The notes: generated by a model from the sequence alone, not told the origin. Positions 8,008-17,604 are shown, counted from the first letter of the stretch. The stretch: DNA of 32,467 bases from TMED27 sp037969235 (GCA_037969235.1 JBBKXA010000146.1:1-32467), one strand, 5' to 3'. Made by a program: numbers and translations.

Positions 8008-9810
8008 TCATCGCCTTCCAAATAATTTCTCAATATCTTTTAAAGATAGTTCGACATAGGTGGGGCGTCCATGATTGCATTGTCCAGACATCGGCGTGGC
8101 TTCCATCTGACGCAGCAAAGCGTTCATCTCTTCGGCATTCATGCGCCGCCCTGCACGCACCGAACCATGACACGCCATAGTCGATAAAATCTCGTTCAAC
8201 CGCGCCTCCAGACCATCTGCGCTATCTTGCTCAGTAATTTCATCCGCCAGATCGCGAATAAGATTTTGCAAATTCGCCTTACCACTCAGCAAATCAGGAA
8301 TGGATTGCACCGCAATCGCGCCTTGCCCAAAAGCCTCAATCTCCAAACCCAATTTTGACAGAGCAGGCACATGCGCGAGCAGTCTCTCGGCTTCGCTATC
8401 TTCCAATTCGATAATTTCGGGAATAAGCATGCCTTGTTTTTGCACGCCGCTATTTTGATATTGCTCTTTCATGCGCTCATACACCAGCCGCTCATGCGCC
8501 GCATGTTGGTCAACCACGACTAAGCCATTCTCATTTTGTGCAATGATGTAATTTTCGTGAATTTGTGCCCGCGCCGCGCCGAGCGGATAAGACGGCATAG
8601 CGCCATCAATGGCGCCAATATCCTCAATCGGCATATCTGTTTTGGCTTGCGGGGCGTAAAAATTATGCGCGGCTTCATGCATGCCCGCATGCGCACCAGC
8701 ATAAGAACGCGGCACAGCAGCGCTCGCCCCTCGCTGAAGCGGTAAAGCAGGCGTGTAATGCTCTTCCCGCGGCACACTCGTAAAGCGCTCCGCCATTGCG
8801 CTGGAAATACTGCCCGATGCGCGTTGTCCATGCGCATGTAACCCATGCTTAAGCGCACTGACAATCAACCCCCGCACCAACACGGGATCGCGAAAACGCA
8901 CCTCCGCCTTGGCAGGGTGCACATTCACATCCACATCATCAGGCGATAATTCAAGCGAAAGCGCAACCAATGGATGCCGCCCCGAATGCAAAACATCCAT
9001 ATACGCCCCGCGAATACAGCCATGCAAAAGCTTATCGCGCACCGCTCGCCCATTCACGAACAAATATTGATGCGCCATTGTCCCGCGATGCAACGTTGGC
9101 AAACTGGCGTGACCTGATAACAAAACACCCTCGCGTTCCGCTTCCACAGCAAAAGAATTTTCCCCAAATTCGCGCCCTAAAACGGCGGCCAAGCGCGCAT
9201 GCGCATTGTCGGCAACTGGCAGATTTAATGATGATTTTCCATCATGCGTGAGCGTAAAAGAAATTTCCGGATGCGCAAGCGCCAGCCGCGTGATCGTATC
9301 TTTCACCGCCATATATTCGGCGCGCGTAGTTTTAAGAAATTTAAGCCGCGCAGGCGTGGCATAAAATAAATCACGCACCTCGATCTGCGTACCATCGGGA
9401 TGACCGCTAGGCGAGGGTGCATGCTTATGTCCGCCTTCCACCTTGATCGCCCACGCATCATTCGCACCTTTTGCTCGCGATGCAATATGAAGCCGTGCCA
9501 CAGCGGAAATAGAAGCAAGCGCCTCACCACGAAAACCCAAATGACGGATATTGACCAAATCATCATCGGGCAATTTCGATGTTGCATGACGATCAACCGC
9601 AGCGATCAAATCATCATGTCCCATGCCATGCCCGTTATCTTTGATAACAATTAAGCTCTTGCCGCCATCATTCAACGACACATCAATGCGCGTTGCTCCC
9701 GCATCAATCGCATTTTCAACCAATTCTTTCACGGCCGCAAACGGCCGCTCAATCACTTCACCAGCGGCAATTTGATTAATCAATGTTTCTGGGAGGTAGC
9801 GGATGTTCAT
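8008..9810 (-). CDS. mutL: DNA mismatch repair protein MutL
   Basis: A 600-residue MutL. The N-terminal GHKL ATPase domain shows ELVENAIDAG (29-38), DNGHGM (58-63) and GFRGEA (92-97). The C-terminal dimerisation domain carries DQHAAHERLVYE (434-445), which fits the DQHA-x2-E-x4-E endonuclease motif. ACHGS near 546 and CNHGRP near 578 fit the associated metal-binding motifs. This is the nicking type of MutL found in bacteria without MutH. The linker (about 330-410) is variable. I place the start at the ATG at 9808-9810 (MNIRYLPETLINQIAAGEVI); the frame continues upstream only to a TTG at 9846. It follows the pentapeptide gene by 60 bases. Confidence 0.96.
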   Translation of the reverse strand: MNIRYLPETLINQIAAGEVIERPFAAVKELVENAIDAGATRIDVSLNDGGKSLIVIKDNGHGMGHDDLIAAVDRHATSKLPDDDLVNIRHLGFRGEALASISAVARLHIASRAKGANDAWAIKVEGGHKHAPSPSGHPDGTQIEVRDLFYATPARLKFLKTTRAEYMAVKDTITRLALAHPEISFTLTHDGKSSLNLPVADNAHARLAAVLGREFGENSFAVEAEREGVLLSGHASLPTLHRGTMAHQYLFVNGRAVRDKLLHGCIRGAYMDVLHSGRHPLVALSLELSPDDVDVNVHPAKAEVRFRDPVLVRGLIVSALKHGLHAHGQRASGSISSAMAERFTSVPREEHYTPALPLQRGASAAVPRSYAGAHAGMHEAAHNFYAPQAKTDMPIEDIGAIDGAMPSYPLGAARAQIHENYIIAQNENGLVVVDQHAAHERLVYERMKEQYQNSGVQKQGMLIPEIIELEDSEAERLLAHVPALSKLGLEIEAFGQGAIAVQSIPDLLSGKANLQNLIRDLADEITEQDSADGLEARLNEILSTMACHGSVRAGRRMNAEEMNALLRQMEATPMSGQCNHGRPTYVELSLKDIEKLFGRR

Positions 9811-9870
9811 GGAGCTAAGTCTAGGGTGCAGACGTACAAAATTCAATTCGCCAAGATGAAATTATGATTG

Positions 9871-11172
9871 TTATAAAGAGCTTAAATCAACAATCGCGTC
9901 ATCCAATCGGCAATTATTGAACTGTGTGCCGTTAAGCAAAGCGCCCGTAAAATCAGCGCGGCGCAAATCGCAATTATTTAAAATCGCATGGCTGAGATCC
10001 ACCCCCATCATTATAGCATCGCGCAAATCTGCCTCATGCATAATGACATAGCGCAATACAGCGCCGCTCATATCTACGCGTTCTAATGTCGCGCCGCCAT
10101 CATCCTTTTTAAATTCAAGCGGACACAATAAAGCCTCACTCAAATTCACCCGTGAAAGTTTAGCGTATTTAAGGCTCGACCCGCGCAAATCAGTTCCTAT
10201 CATCGAACAATCGCGAAAATCACATCGATCAAAATTTGCACTTTGTAATTCCGCGTTATCAAGGTTTTGATTAATAAAATTCGCCCCCACGCAATCAATT
10301 GCCGTCAATGGAAAACGCCGCAAATCAATAACATCACGCAAATCATAGCCCGACAAATCCAGTTTGCGCCCACGCTTGCCCGCCGAGGCTACCCACAACG
10401 TATGCTCATCTAGCAATTCAGGCAGCGTTTTGCCGAGGTTTTCAAGCTTATCCCCCATATCCGCTTCGGTAACAGCCGCCGTAATATCCAGCCCCCGCCT
10501 TTCTGCGTTTTCTAATATAGTGCCTGTCATCACTGAATGGCGCATATTGGTGCGCGTTAAATTGGCGCGTGACATATCAACACTATTCAAATTTGTGCTC
10601 TCAAATGTCGCGCCCTCAAACTGCGCATCGCTTAAATTTGCGCCACTTAAATCAGAATCAGAAAAATCAGCAGAACCCGCTTGCGCACCACTTAGATCAA
10701 CCCCGCTCATTTTTGTGCCAGTCAAAACCGTTTGCGCACCGCGCCCGCCAGATCGCTTGCGGTCTTCCAACATACCACCGTCACAACGTTGCATGATTTT
10801 CCCTTCACGCAAATCTACGTCTTTCATATTGGCGTTGGTTAAATCCGCCCCCGCAAGATAAGCACCGCGAAAATCTGCACGATGAAAATTACCTTCCTGC
10901 ATTTTGGCATTGCGTAAATCGCAAGCAAAGAATGTTGCTGACGCAAAATTGCCTTTGCTTAAATTGGCATCCACCAACAGCGAACCTGTGAAATCCCCAT
11001 GGGATAAATCAGAAGCCTTAAAATCCAGACCCGTTAAATCACGGTAATGAACCATGGCGCGTCGTCCGCCTCTCTGGCCACGTGAAAATTCCGCATGAAG
11101 GCGAATGACTTCATCTAGCTGCTTTTGCGTAAATGTTTCAAGTTCGTTAGGATTAGGCGTATCCTTGACCAT
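9871..11172 (-). CDS. Pentapeptide-repeat protein
   Basis: A 433-residue protein in which most of the length (about residues 45-240 and 265-430) is made of A(D/N)LXX-type pentapeptides such as 'ADLTN', 'ANLTR', 'ADFTG' and 'ADLRD'. Such repeats fold as a right-handed quadrilateral beta-helix. No signal peptide or membrane segment is seen. The first 40 residues are charged and helical, and a non-repeat insert near 240-265 separates two repeat blocks. The function is unknown; some relatives mimic DNA and protect gyrase, but nothing here shows that. It lies between pgi and mutL on the same strand. No strong ribosome-binding site is visible before the ATG at 11170-11172. Confidence 0.88.
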   Translation of the reverse strand: MVKDTPNPNELETFTQKQLDEVIRLHAEFSRGQRGGRRAMVHYRDLTGLDFKASDLSHGDFTGSLLVDANLSKGNFASATFFACDLRNAKMQEGNFHRADFRGAYLAGADLTNANMKDVDLREGKIMQRCDGGMLEDRKRSGGRGAQTVLTGTKMSGVDLSGAQAGSADFSDSDLSGANLSDAQFEGATFESTNLNSVDMSRANLTRTNMRHSVMTGTILENAERRGLDITAAVTEADMGDKLENLGKTLPELLDEHTLWVASAGKRGRKLDLSGYDLRDVIDLRRFPLTAIDCVGANFINQNLDNAELQSANFDRCDFRDCSMIGTDLRGSSLKYAKLSRVNLSEALLCPLEFKKDDGGATLERVDMSGAVLRYVIMHEADLRDAIMMGVDLSHAILNNCDLRRADFTGALLNGTQFNNCRLDDAIVDLSSL

Positions 11173-11294
11173 AGATAAATATGCGCTTTCTTGCCGTGTT
11201 CAAAAACATGGTTCTCATGATTTTATTAGGACGCAGTTTCACACACGCTGTGTTTTTTTCATTATAGCGCAAAGACGATCAATTTTTTATAAAT

Positions 11295-12845
11295 TTATAT
11301 TAAATATTTGATGAGGCCAGAAGTAGAGCTATCAAAATGAGTGTTGGTTTCGTTGGTATTCATGGCCTTCAAGATACCGTCCGCATTTAATTTGCCAAGC
11401 TCAACACCCCATTGATCAAAACTGTTAATCCCCCAAATGATCCCTTGGACAAAAACCTTATGCTCATAAAGTGCGAGTAGCATTCCCAAATGATAAGCAT
11501 CTAATCGATCGAATATCATCATCGAATTTGGACGATCACCATCAAAATTGCGATGTGGTTCGCCTTTATTGGGTGCGCCTTGCATCAATGTATGCGCTTG
11601 TGCCAAAGCATTAGCGAGCAAGTTCTTATGATGAGCATCATAATCATGCCCAGCGTGTTTGAAAGCAATAAAATCGCAAGGCACGATATCGCTGCCTTGG
11701 TGCAATAACTGCATAAAAGTATGCTGCGCATTTGTGCCAGCTTCACCAAATACCACCGCGCCACTTTTGTGATTAATTGCATCGCCGTCAATGCTCACAT
11801 TTTTGCCGTTGGATTCCATATCGAGCTGCTGCATGTAAATCGGCAATTCTCGCAAATCATGAGAATAGGGCAAAACAGCATGCGCCTGCGCGTTGCCCAA
11901 ATTGCGATGCCACACTCCAAGCATCGCCATCAACACAGGAATATTTTCATGAAATGGAGCATCCCTAAAATGACGGTCTACATCCCGCGCCCCTCTAAGC
12001 ATATCTTTAAATGCACCAAACCCATTGGCAATAGCAATTGATAAACCTACACCACTCCATATCGAATAACGCCCTCCAATCCACTCGCGAAGCTGCAAAA
12101 TGTGCTTAAGCGGCACACCAAAATTTAATGCGGCCTCTTCGTTTTGGGTGACTGCGATCAAATGATTTGGTAAATCTTTGGTGGCAATAGTTCGCGCTAG
12201 CCAGTCTTTAGCCGATTGCGCATTGGCTATGGTTTCTTGAGTACGAAACATTTTCGTGGAAATTATAAAAACCGTATTTTCAGGATTAAGTTTTTGCAAA
12301 CGTTGATCTAAGCCGCTGGCATCAATATTAGATATGAAATAAATGTTTGGCCCATCAGCCGAAGGCCGCAGGGCTTTATAGGCCATGCGTGGCCCTAAAT
12401 CAGAACCACCAATTCCAATATTAACCACATCGGTGATGTTTGGATTATTGCGAATTTCATCCGATAATGCATGCATGTGTAACAACGTGTCGCGCACATA
12501 ATCATTTACCGTTTCGCCATTAACCACCAAATCATTACTGCACGACCCACGCAAGGCCACATGCAAAACTGCGCGGTTTTCTGAAATATTTATAGCCTGC
12601 CCATCGAACATTGCATCGCGTTGCTTTGAAAAATCTAAGGCTTCGGCAAGGGTTTCAAATTTTCCTAGCGTATCATGGGTAATTTTATGCTTAGAAAAAT
12701 CAAACAAACAGCCGTCAATATGAATGTTGAAACCATCAAACCGATCCGCATCGTTTTTAAAATAATCTCTAATATGCGTATCACGCAAATCATTATAATG
12801 CGTCTCTAAATTCTGCCATTCTTTAAGGTTATTTCTATTCGACAT
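11295..12845 (-). CDS. pgi: Glucose-6-phosphate isomerase
   Basis: A 516-residue Pgi that interconverts glucose-6-phosphate and fructose-6-phosphate. Catalytic-site signatures are present: GIGGSDLGP near 144, GGRYSIWSGVGLSIA near 257 (Arg), MESNGK (Glu), GTNAQHTF (His) and the C-terminal 'GINSFDQWGVELGK' (Lys). The phosphate loop, normally SKTFTT, reads TKMFRT at residues 197-202, which is unusual. The gene starts inside the end of the second M16 peptidase gene: an 11-base overlap in a different frame, which suggests coupled translation. It ends 122 bases before the pentapeptide gene. Confidence 0.95.
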   Translation of the reverse strand: MSNRNNLKEWQNLETHYNDLRDTHIRDYFKNDADRFDGFNIHIDGCLFDFSKHKITHDTLGKFETLAEALDFSKQRDAMFDGQAINISENRAVLHVALRGSCSNDLVVNGETVNDYVRDTLLHMHALSDEIRNNPNITDVVNIGIGGSDLGPRMAYKALRPSADGPNIYFISNIDASGLDQRLQKLNPENTVFIISTKMFRTQETIANAQSAKDWLARTIATKDLPNHLIAVTQNEEAALNFGVPLKHILQLREWIGGRYSIWSGVGLSIAIANGFGAFKDMLRGARDVDRHFRDAPFHENIPVLMAMLGVWHRNLGNAQAHAVLPYSHDLRELPIYMQQLDMESNGKNVSIDGDAINHKSGAVVFGEAGTNAQHTFMQLLHQGSDIVPCDFIAFKHAGHDYDAHHKNLLANALAQAHTLMQGAPNKGEPHRNFDGDRPNSMMIFDRLDAYHLGMLLALYEHKVFVQGIIWGINSFDQWGVELGKLNADGILKAMNTNETNTHFDSSTSGLIKYLI

Positions 12846-14196
12846 TAGGCAAAGATTCTATGGTTTGAATGTTTTCGGTATTAAAGCCCTCAGCCTTCCC
12901 GACTAAAACTGTTACAAATTTATCGCCATCAAGAAATTTTTGCGCCAAAGTCTGAATATCCACCGCCGTCATATTTTCAATCGCATTTTGGCGACGATCC
13001 AAATAATCAATGCCCAAGCCATCCATTTGTAATGAATTAACCAAGCCCGCAATTTTATCGGTCGAGCTTAAAGACAATGGCAGCGATCCGATCAAATAAG
13101 CTTTAGCATCTGCCAATTCTTTATCACTCACAACCGAGGCCCCGATTTTTTTAAATTCCTCACGGATTAATCCCAAAACCTCACCAACATTTTTCGCCTC
13201 GGTCGATGTGGAAATGGCCAGAGCATTCACATGATCAAGATTGTACAAATACGTATAAATGCCATAAACCAAGCCCCGCTGCTCTCGCACCACATCAGTA
13301 AGGCGCGAACCAAAACCAGACGAGCCAAGGATAAAATTCATCACCTGCGCGGTGAAATACTCACCAGAATTGCGCGCAACGCCGGGCTGGACAATTTCAA
13401 TGACCGTTTGCGGGATGTCTTGCATATAATGAAAAACACCACCTTGATTTTGCAATGCAATATCTGGAGCATCTTGGATTTCAACCTGCGGCAATGCACC
13501 AAACACATCATCCAATACAACGCGCAATTCTTCGACGCTGATATCCCCTGCCACGGCAATATGCACATTGTTCATACCAATATGGTTTTTGTGGAAATCT
13601 CCCAAATCCTTTGCCGTGATTTTGTCCAGCGACGATAATGTACCGCCGCTATTCATCGAATAAGGATGACCAGCATAAGCCTTGTCATTCAAAATCCGCG
13701 CCGCCGCATATTCAGGCTCAGACAAAGAAGACCGAATACGGCTTTGATTGGCTTGTCGCATGCGCGTAATCGCTTCATCTTCAAAACGCGGCTCGGTGAG
13801 TGATAACTTCAATAACTCAAACGCGCGTGCCTTATTCTTAGTCAAAGTTTTAAGCGTCCCGCCAAAATCATCGCGCCCCGCAGAAAAACCCAAACTAATC
13901 ACCTGATCGCGCAAAGCTTTTTGAAACGCCTGCGCATCCAAATCCCCAGCGCCTTCATCCAAAGTGTTGGAGAGCATGCGCGCTATCCCTTGCTTATCAG
14001 CCAAATCATTAACCGCGCCCGCACCTTTAAAACCAAACTTCATCGCAATAACAGGTACAGAATGATCTTCCACCAACCAAGCGGTAATGCCGCCTTCGCT
14101 GCGCACTTCTTTTATATCTAATAATGTGGCATGTGCAGGCGTGCAAAACGCAACAAACACAACAAACACAACAGCAAGAGCCAACATCATTCTCAT
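12835..14196 (-). CDS. M16 peptidase-like protein, inactive-type partner
   Basis: A 453-residue secreted protein with a signal peptide ending in TPAHA near residue 23. It has the two-domain M16 (insulinase/pitrilysin) fold pattern, with the C-terminal 'REQRGLVYGIYTYL' and 'YLIGSLPLSL' segments typical of M16C. At the position of the zinc motif HXXEH it has ARMLSNTLDEGAG, so the His, His and Glu ligands are missing. In such pairs the inactive subunit usually complements the active one, as with mitochondrial processing peptidase alpha and beta. It overlaps the upstream active gene by ATGA and the downstream pgi gene by 11 bases. Confidence 0.88.
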   Translation of the reverse strand: MRMMLALAVVFVVFVAFCTPAHATLLDIKEVRSEGGITAWLVEDHSVPVIAMKFGFKGAGAVNDLADKQGIARMLSNTLDEGAGDLDAQAFQKALRDQVISLGFSAGRDDFGGTLKTLTKNKARAFELLKLSLTEPRFEDEAITRMRQANQSRIRSSLSEPEYAAARILNDKAYAGHPYSMNSGGTLSSLDKITAKDLGDFHKNHIGMNNVHIAVAGDISVEELRVVLDDVFGALPQVEIQDAPDIALQNQGGVFHYMQDIPQTVIEIVQPGVARNSGEYFTAQVMNFILGSSGFGSRLTDVVREQRGLVYGIYTYLYNLDHVNALAISTSTEAKNVGEVLGLIREEFKKIGASVVSDKELADAKAYLIGSLPLSLSSTDKIAGLVNSLQMDGLGIDYLDRRQNAIENMTAVDIQTLAQKFLDGDKFVTVLVGKAEGFNTENIQTIESLPNVE

Positions 14197-15653
14197 GGTG
14201 TTTCTCCTTGCACCGCTTCAGAGACAGAGCTTAGAGGCAGCAAATATCCGCTAACAGGAGGCTGAGCCGAAGGCATATCAGGGTTGAGAAAACGCTCCGC
14301 CACATCACGCACATCTGCTGCGCTCACTTCGGCAATGTCATATGGCCAATATTCCACATCATCGAGTGTGGATCCCGTAATCAACGCTCGACCAATAATC
14401 ATCGCTGGCCCGCTTAAGCTATCACGCGCATAAATCGCTTCATCTTGCATGCGCGTTTTAGCATCATTCAGCTCAGCTTCGCTTACACCATCTTTAATCA
14501 AAAGCCGAAGCTGCGCCATCAACGCCTCTTGCATATCTTCTAAAGAACGCTCTTCAACAGGCGAAGCATAAACCCAAAGCTCCCCATCATTCCACGCCGA
14601 CCCTTGATAGGAAAGCCCCGCGCTCGATGCAATTTTTTGCTCCGCTACTAAAGATTTATAAAGCCGCGCACTAGAACCACCACTCATGATTTCTTCCAAA
14701 ACCTCTAAAGCCACAGAATCTTTTTTGTTTTGCCGCGCCGAAGGCACACGGAAAAGCGTTTGCACCACTGGCTCGCGAATAGCAGGATGCTCAAGCGTAA
14801 CGCGTGTACGAGAATTAAGCGCAGGGGAACGCGTGCGATGACGCACCAAAGTCTCTTCACGAGGCAAAGTGCCGTATGTATCAATAGCCATTTTATAAGC
14901 CTGTGCGGGATTAACATCACCTGATATTACTAAAATCGCATTATTGGGCGCATACCAACGATCATAAAAAGCTTTCGCATCTTCGTATGACAATTCATCC
15001 ATCTCATGTTTCCAGCCAATAACGGGAATGCCATAGGGGTGATTAATAAACGCCGCTGCCGAGAGCTGCTCACCAAATTGCCCACGTGGATCATTATCCG
15101 TGCGCTGGCTACGCTCTTCCAAAATCACTTTACGCTCCGATAACACTTCGGACTCAGGCGGATGAATACCGTTCATACGACCCGCTTCCATGCGCATAAC
15201 GCGTTCAAGGTGCTGCACAGGCACGGATTGAAAATACGCCGTGTAATCTTGAGATGTAAACGCGTTATCATTACCCCCAAGGCTTCGCACAATTTGTGAA
15301 AATTCGCCGGGTTCAAGCGCTTTTCCACCAACAACATCAGAACCTTTAAACAATAAATGTTCCAAAAAATGCGCAATCCCTGACTTACCCGCTGGCTCAT
15401 CCGCCGCACCCACACGATACCACACCATATGTGTGACCACAGGCGCGCGATGATTGGGAATCACCACAACTTCCATACCGTTATCAAGCGTAAAACTCTC
15501 CGCGCCAAACACTTTGTTGCGTTCAGGCTTTTGCTCTACAGGCGTAGGAACGGTTTCCACTTTAATGGCTTGCGCGAATCCATTGGAAGTTGTTGCAACA
15601 TATAAAAAACCGATTAAAACAACCGCAATCAAATAAGCATATGTTTTAATCAT
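14193..15653 (-). CDS. M16 family zinc metallopeptidase, catalytic subunit
   Basis: A 486-residue protein with a signal sequence (about residues 1-29, ending GFAQA). The inverted zinc motif HFLEH is at 95-99 after 'PAGKSGIA', and the distal Glu lies in ERKVILEERSQRTDNDPRGQ about 75 residues later. A C-terminal M16C domain follows. It should act as a periplasmic protease with the neighbouring inactive-type paralogue. Its start codon overlaps the stop of the BamF-like lipoprotein gene (ATGA), and its stop overlaps the next start in the same way. Substrates are not evident. Confidence 0.92.
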   Translation of the reverse strand: MIKTYAYLIAVVLIGFLYVATTSNGFAQAIKVETVPTPVEQKPERNKVFGAESFTLDNGMEVVVIPNHRAPVVTHMVWYRVGAADEPAGKSGIAHFLEHLLFKGSDVVGGKALEPGEFSQIVRSLGGNDNAFTSQDYTAYFQSVPVQHLERVMRMEAGRMNGIHPPESEVLSERKVILEERSQRTDNDPRGQFGEQLSAAAFINHPYGIPVIGWKHEMDELSYEDAKAFYDRWYAPNNAILVISGDVNPAQAYKMAIDTYGTLPREETLVRHRTRSPALNSRTRVTLEHPAIREPVVQTLFRVPSARQNKKDSVALEVLEEIMSGGSSARLYKSLVAEQKIASSAGLSYQGSAWNDGELWVYASPVEERSLEDMQEALMAQLRLLIKDGVSEAELNDAKTRMQDEAIYARDSLSGPAMIIGRALITGSTLDDVEYWPYDIAEVSAADVRDVAERFLNPDMPSAQPPVSGYLLPLSSVSEAVQGETP

Positions 15654-16177
15654 TTCGCATTTTCTTCTTGTTCAACCGCGTCTGGTATACCGTTTTTGTA
15701 ACCCGTTGGCTGGTTCTCCTTCGCTAAGCGTCTGGCTTCTTCAATAGGGTTCACAATTTTCGCGGCAGGTTCAGTATCACGACCAATATTCATCAGTTTT
15801 TTAATAACGGGACGCTTCTCATCAACCTGATTGGCAGTTTCAATATCAACGCGGCGACGGATATTCGGATCAATGCTCCCCGCACCCGCCTTTTGCAATA
15901 GGGTTGAATCGCCGGAGCTAATATCTGATCCATTACGTCCCGCACTTCCCAAAACGGCTTGACGCGCCTCATCAACCATCGCTTGTTCCTGAGGACGTGG
16001 GGCTCCTGGAGCAGGGGCGCGAAGTGCATAGCTTTCAGGTAGTTCAAGCGGTGCGCGCTTTACCACACGAAATTCGTCTGGCGAAGATTTCGTCAATCCC
16101 ATCGCGTCCTTAGCACTCGAACAACCGCTCAGCGAGATAACCAAAACCAAAGCTGTGAATATGAAATTTATGCGCAT
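15650..16177 (-). CDS. BamF-like DUF3035 lipoprotein
   Basis: A 175-residue lipoprotein. The N-terminus has a hydrophobic signal and a lipobox LSGC near residues 16-19, followed by Ser-Ser. The segment SPDEFRVVKRAPLELPESY followed by 'ALRAPAPGAPRPQ' is the hallmark of DUF3035, known in Caulobacter as BamF, an accessory subunit of the outer-membrane barrel assembly machinery. The rest is polar and probably disordered. I chose the ATG at 16175-16177 because it places the signal peptide at the very start; the frame is open upstream to 16261 but overlaps lspA. It lies just after lspA, whose product would cleave its signal peptide. Confidence 0.82.
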   Translation of the reverse strand: MRINFIFTALVLVISLSGCSSAKDAMGLTKSSPDEFRVVKRAPLELPESYALRAPAPGAPRPQEQAMVDEARQAVLGSAGRNGSDISSGDSTLLQKAGAGSIDPNIRRRVDIETANQVDEKRPVIKKLMNIGRDTEPAAKIVNPIEEARRLAKENQPTGYKNGIPDAVEQEENAK

Positions 16178-16220
16178 GTGTCTAAGCATTCCCAATGTTG
16201 AGCAAAATATTAACTTATCT

Positions 16221-16784
16221 TTATGTAGCATCTTTCCCGGCCGTTTCAAAAGCCTTGTCAAAGAAAAGCGAATGAACGATCAACAAGAAAACCCCTACAC
16301 ATATACAGCTATCGGCAACATTAAACGCTGGCCAGTGATATTCCGCAAAATGCACATCTAGAAAATCAATCACCGCGCCAAAACGTAAACGATCAAAAAC
16401 ATTCCCCAAAGCACCACTAATGACCAGCGCTATCGCAAAAGATTGTAGACGTGAAGTTGAACGCCAAAGCCAAACGGCAAAAATCATAGATATAATTAAA
16501 GACACACTCGTGAGGAAAATGATGCTCATAGTATCACCATTATTGAACATGCCAAAACTAACGCCTTGGTTCCACACCATTACAATATTGAAAAAGGGCA
16601 AAACCTCTTGTGATATAAACGGCAATCTTGCGGGTGCATCAACAAGCCATTCAAAAAAACCTAAAGATTGTGGTGCAGGTTTTTCAAGTACGGTTTTAAC
16701 CAAATATTCTGTGACCCACCATTTACTAAGCTGATCCGCAATAATGGCCAAGAGAAAAACGATAAGAGCGTTAAATTTATACAT
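16221..16784 (-). CDS. lspA: Lipoprotein signal peptidase (signal peptidase II)
   Basis: A 187-residue inner-membrane aspartyl protease with four membrane segments; it removes the signal peptide of diacylglyceryl-modified prolipoproteins. Motifs are DQLSKWW near 17, NQGVSFGMF near 72, ALGNVFDRLRFGAVIDFLDV near 130-150 with the first catalytic Asp region, and FNVADSCICVGV with the second catalytic Asp. It has an extra loop near residues 35-60. The gene heads the run lspA - BamF-like - M16 - M16 - pgi. It begins 43 bases after the buf operon and no terminator is seen between them. lspA is often next to ileS; here it is about 6 kb away in opposite orientation. Confidence 0.95.
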   Translation of the reverse strand: MYKFNALIVFLLAIIADQLSKWWVTEYLVKTVLEKPAPQSLGFFEWLVDAPARLPFISQEVLPFFNIVMVWNQGVSFGMFNNGDTMSIIFLTSVSLIISMIFAVWLWRSTSRLQSFAIALVISGALGNVFDRLRFGAVIDFLDVHFAEYHWPAFNVADSCICVGVFLLIVHSLFFDKAFETAGKDAT

Positions 16785-16827
16785 GGCTTTGTTTTAACGC
16801 TAGCGAATCCATTTTAAAAGCAAATAA

Positions 16828-17604
16828 TCACTCAAAAGCTTGGAATGTGCCCAAAGCCAAGTGTTTTTGTAAAAAAGCTTGGAAATCAAAGGCTGGATAT
16901 TGGATTAGAATTTGTTCCACAGCATTTCCAAGCGTTTGCCGATCATTCAGCAGAGATAAACAAGCAAATTCATCCTCATCTAAAATTACGCTTTTAACCT
17001 CCAGCTTCGGACGATAAACCATGAGCTTTTCTCCCCCTTGATCCAAATCAAGTTGGCCTTCACCATTATTGTCGCAAAACGCCTTAATAGCGGTGAGTAG
17101 AAAGCGCGATTGTTTTAAATGCGCGCTCGCGCGCAATTTTAAAACAATATCGCCCAAATCATCGGGTGCGATTGCCGCCAAATCATTCGTCAGTAATGGC
17201 TGACAATCACGCGCATAATAAGCCGCATTCATTGCCAATTCATAGCGCGCCATATCAGGAAGATAAGGCAAAGACGCGGCAGGGGAAAAATGCTCAATAA
17301 AATCACCAAACCCCTCGCCATATAAATTCAAACATCCGCTTTGTGGTGGATGAGCCAGAATAAAACTCCTCGCCATCCCTTCGAGAAACTCTTGCCCAAC
17401 CAGATTTTTAATAAGTGGGAACGTGGCGACCATCAAATCGGTCAAGCTTCCTACAATATTGTTGCGATACACTTTTAACCGCGTAGGCAGATCAATATCT
17501 CCGCTTTCGCAAAACTCCGCCAAATTGCTCGGCGGGGCATTCAACGCATTGGGATGGTCAAGCATCAAATCTTTAAATGCGATTTGAAATTCATTCAGCC
17601 GCAT
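16828..17604 (-). CDS. bufC: DUF2063 protein, bufferin maturation partner (BufC-like)
   Basis: A 258-residue protein with the DUF2063 N-terminal domain. The conserved 'RLKVYRNNIVGSLTDLMVATFPLIKNLVG' region lies near residues 40-70 (split here by eye), then 'FILAHPPQSGCLNLYG' and a 'LPDMARYE' segment near 125. The C-terminal domain is less conserved. DUF2063 proteins occur with DUF692 enzymes and are thought to help present the peptide substrate. The start is the ATG at 17602-17604 (MRLNEFQ), which overlaps the end of the DUF692 gene by 14 bases; a longer frame to 17700 lies inside that gene. This overlap and the operon order support the assignment. Confidence 0.88.
   Translation of the reverse strand: MRLNEFQIAFKDLMLDHPNALNAPPSNLAEFCESGDIDLPTRLKVYRNNIVGSLTDLMVATFPLIKNLVGQEFLEGMARSFILAHPPQSGCLNLYGEGFGDFIEHFSPAASLPYLPDMARYELAMNAAYYARDCQPLLTNDLAAIAPDDLGDIVLKLRASAHLKQSRFLLTAIKAFCDNNGEGQLDLDQGGEKLMVYRPKLEVKSVILDEDEFACLSLLNDRQTLGNAVEQILIQYPAFDFQAFLQKHLALGTFQAFE

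Noticed and set aside
9811..9846. Longer MutL starting at TTG 9846
   Set aside because: The conserved MutL N-terminus begins at MNIRYLPETL; the extra 12 residues have no counterpart and the upstream codon is not ATG.
11241..11259. Plus-strand terminator (ACACA-CGC-TGTGT then six T)
   Set aside because: The stem is only five pairs and there is no plus-strand gene upstream for several kb.
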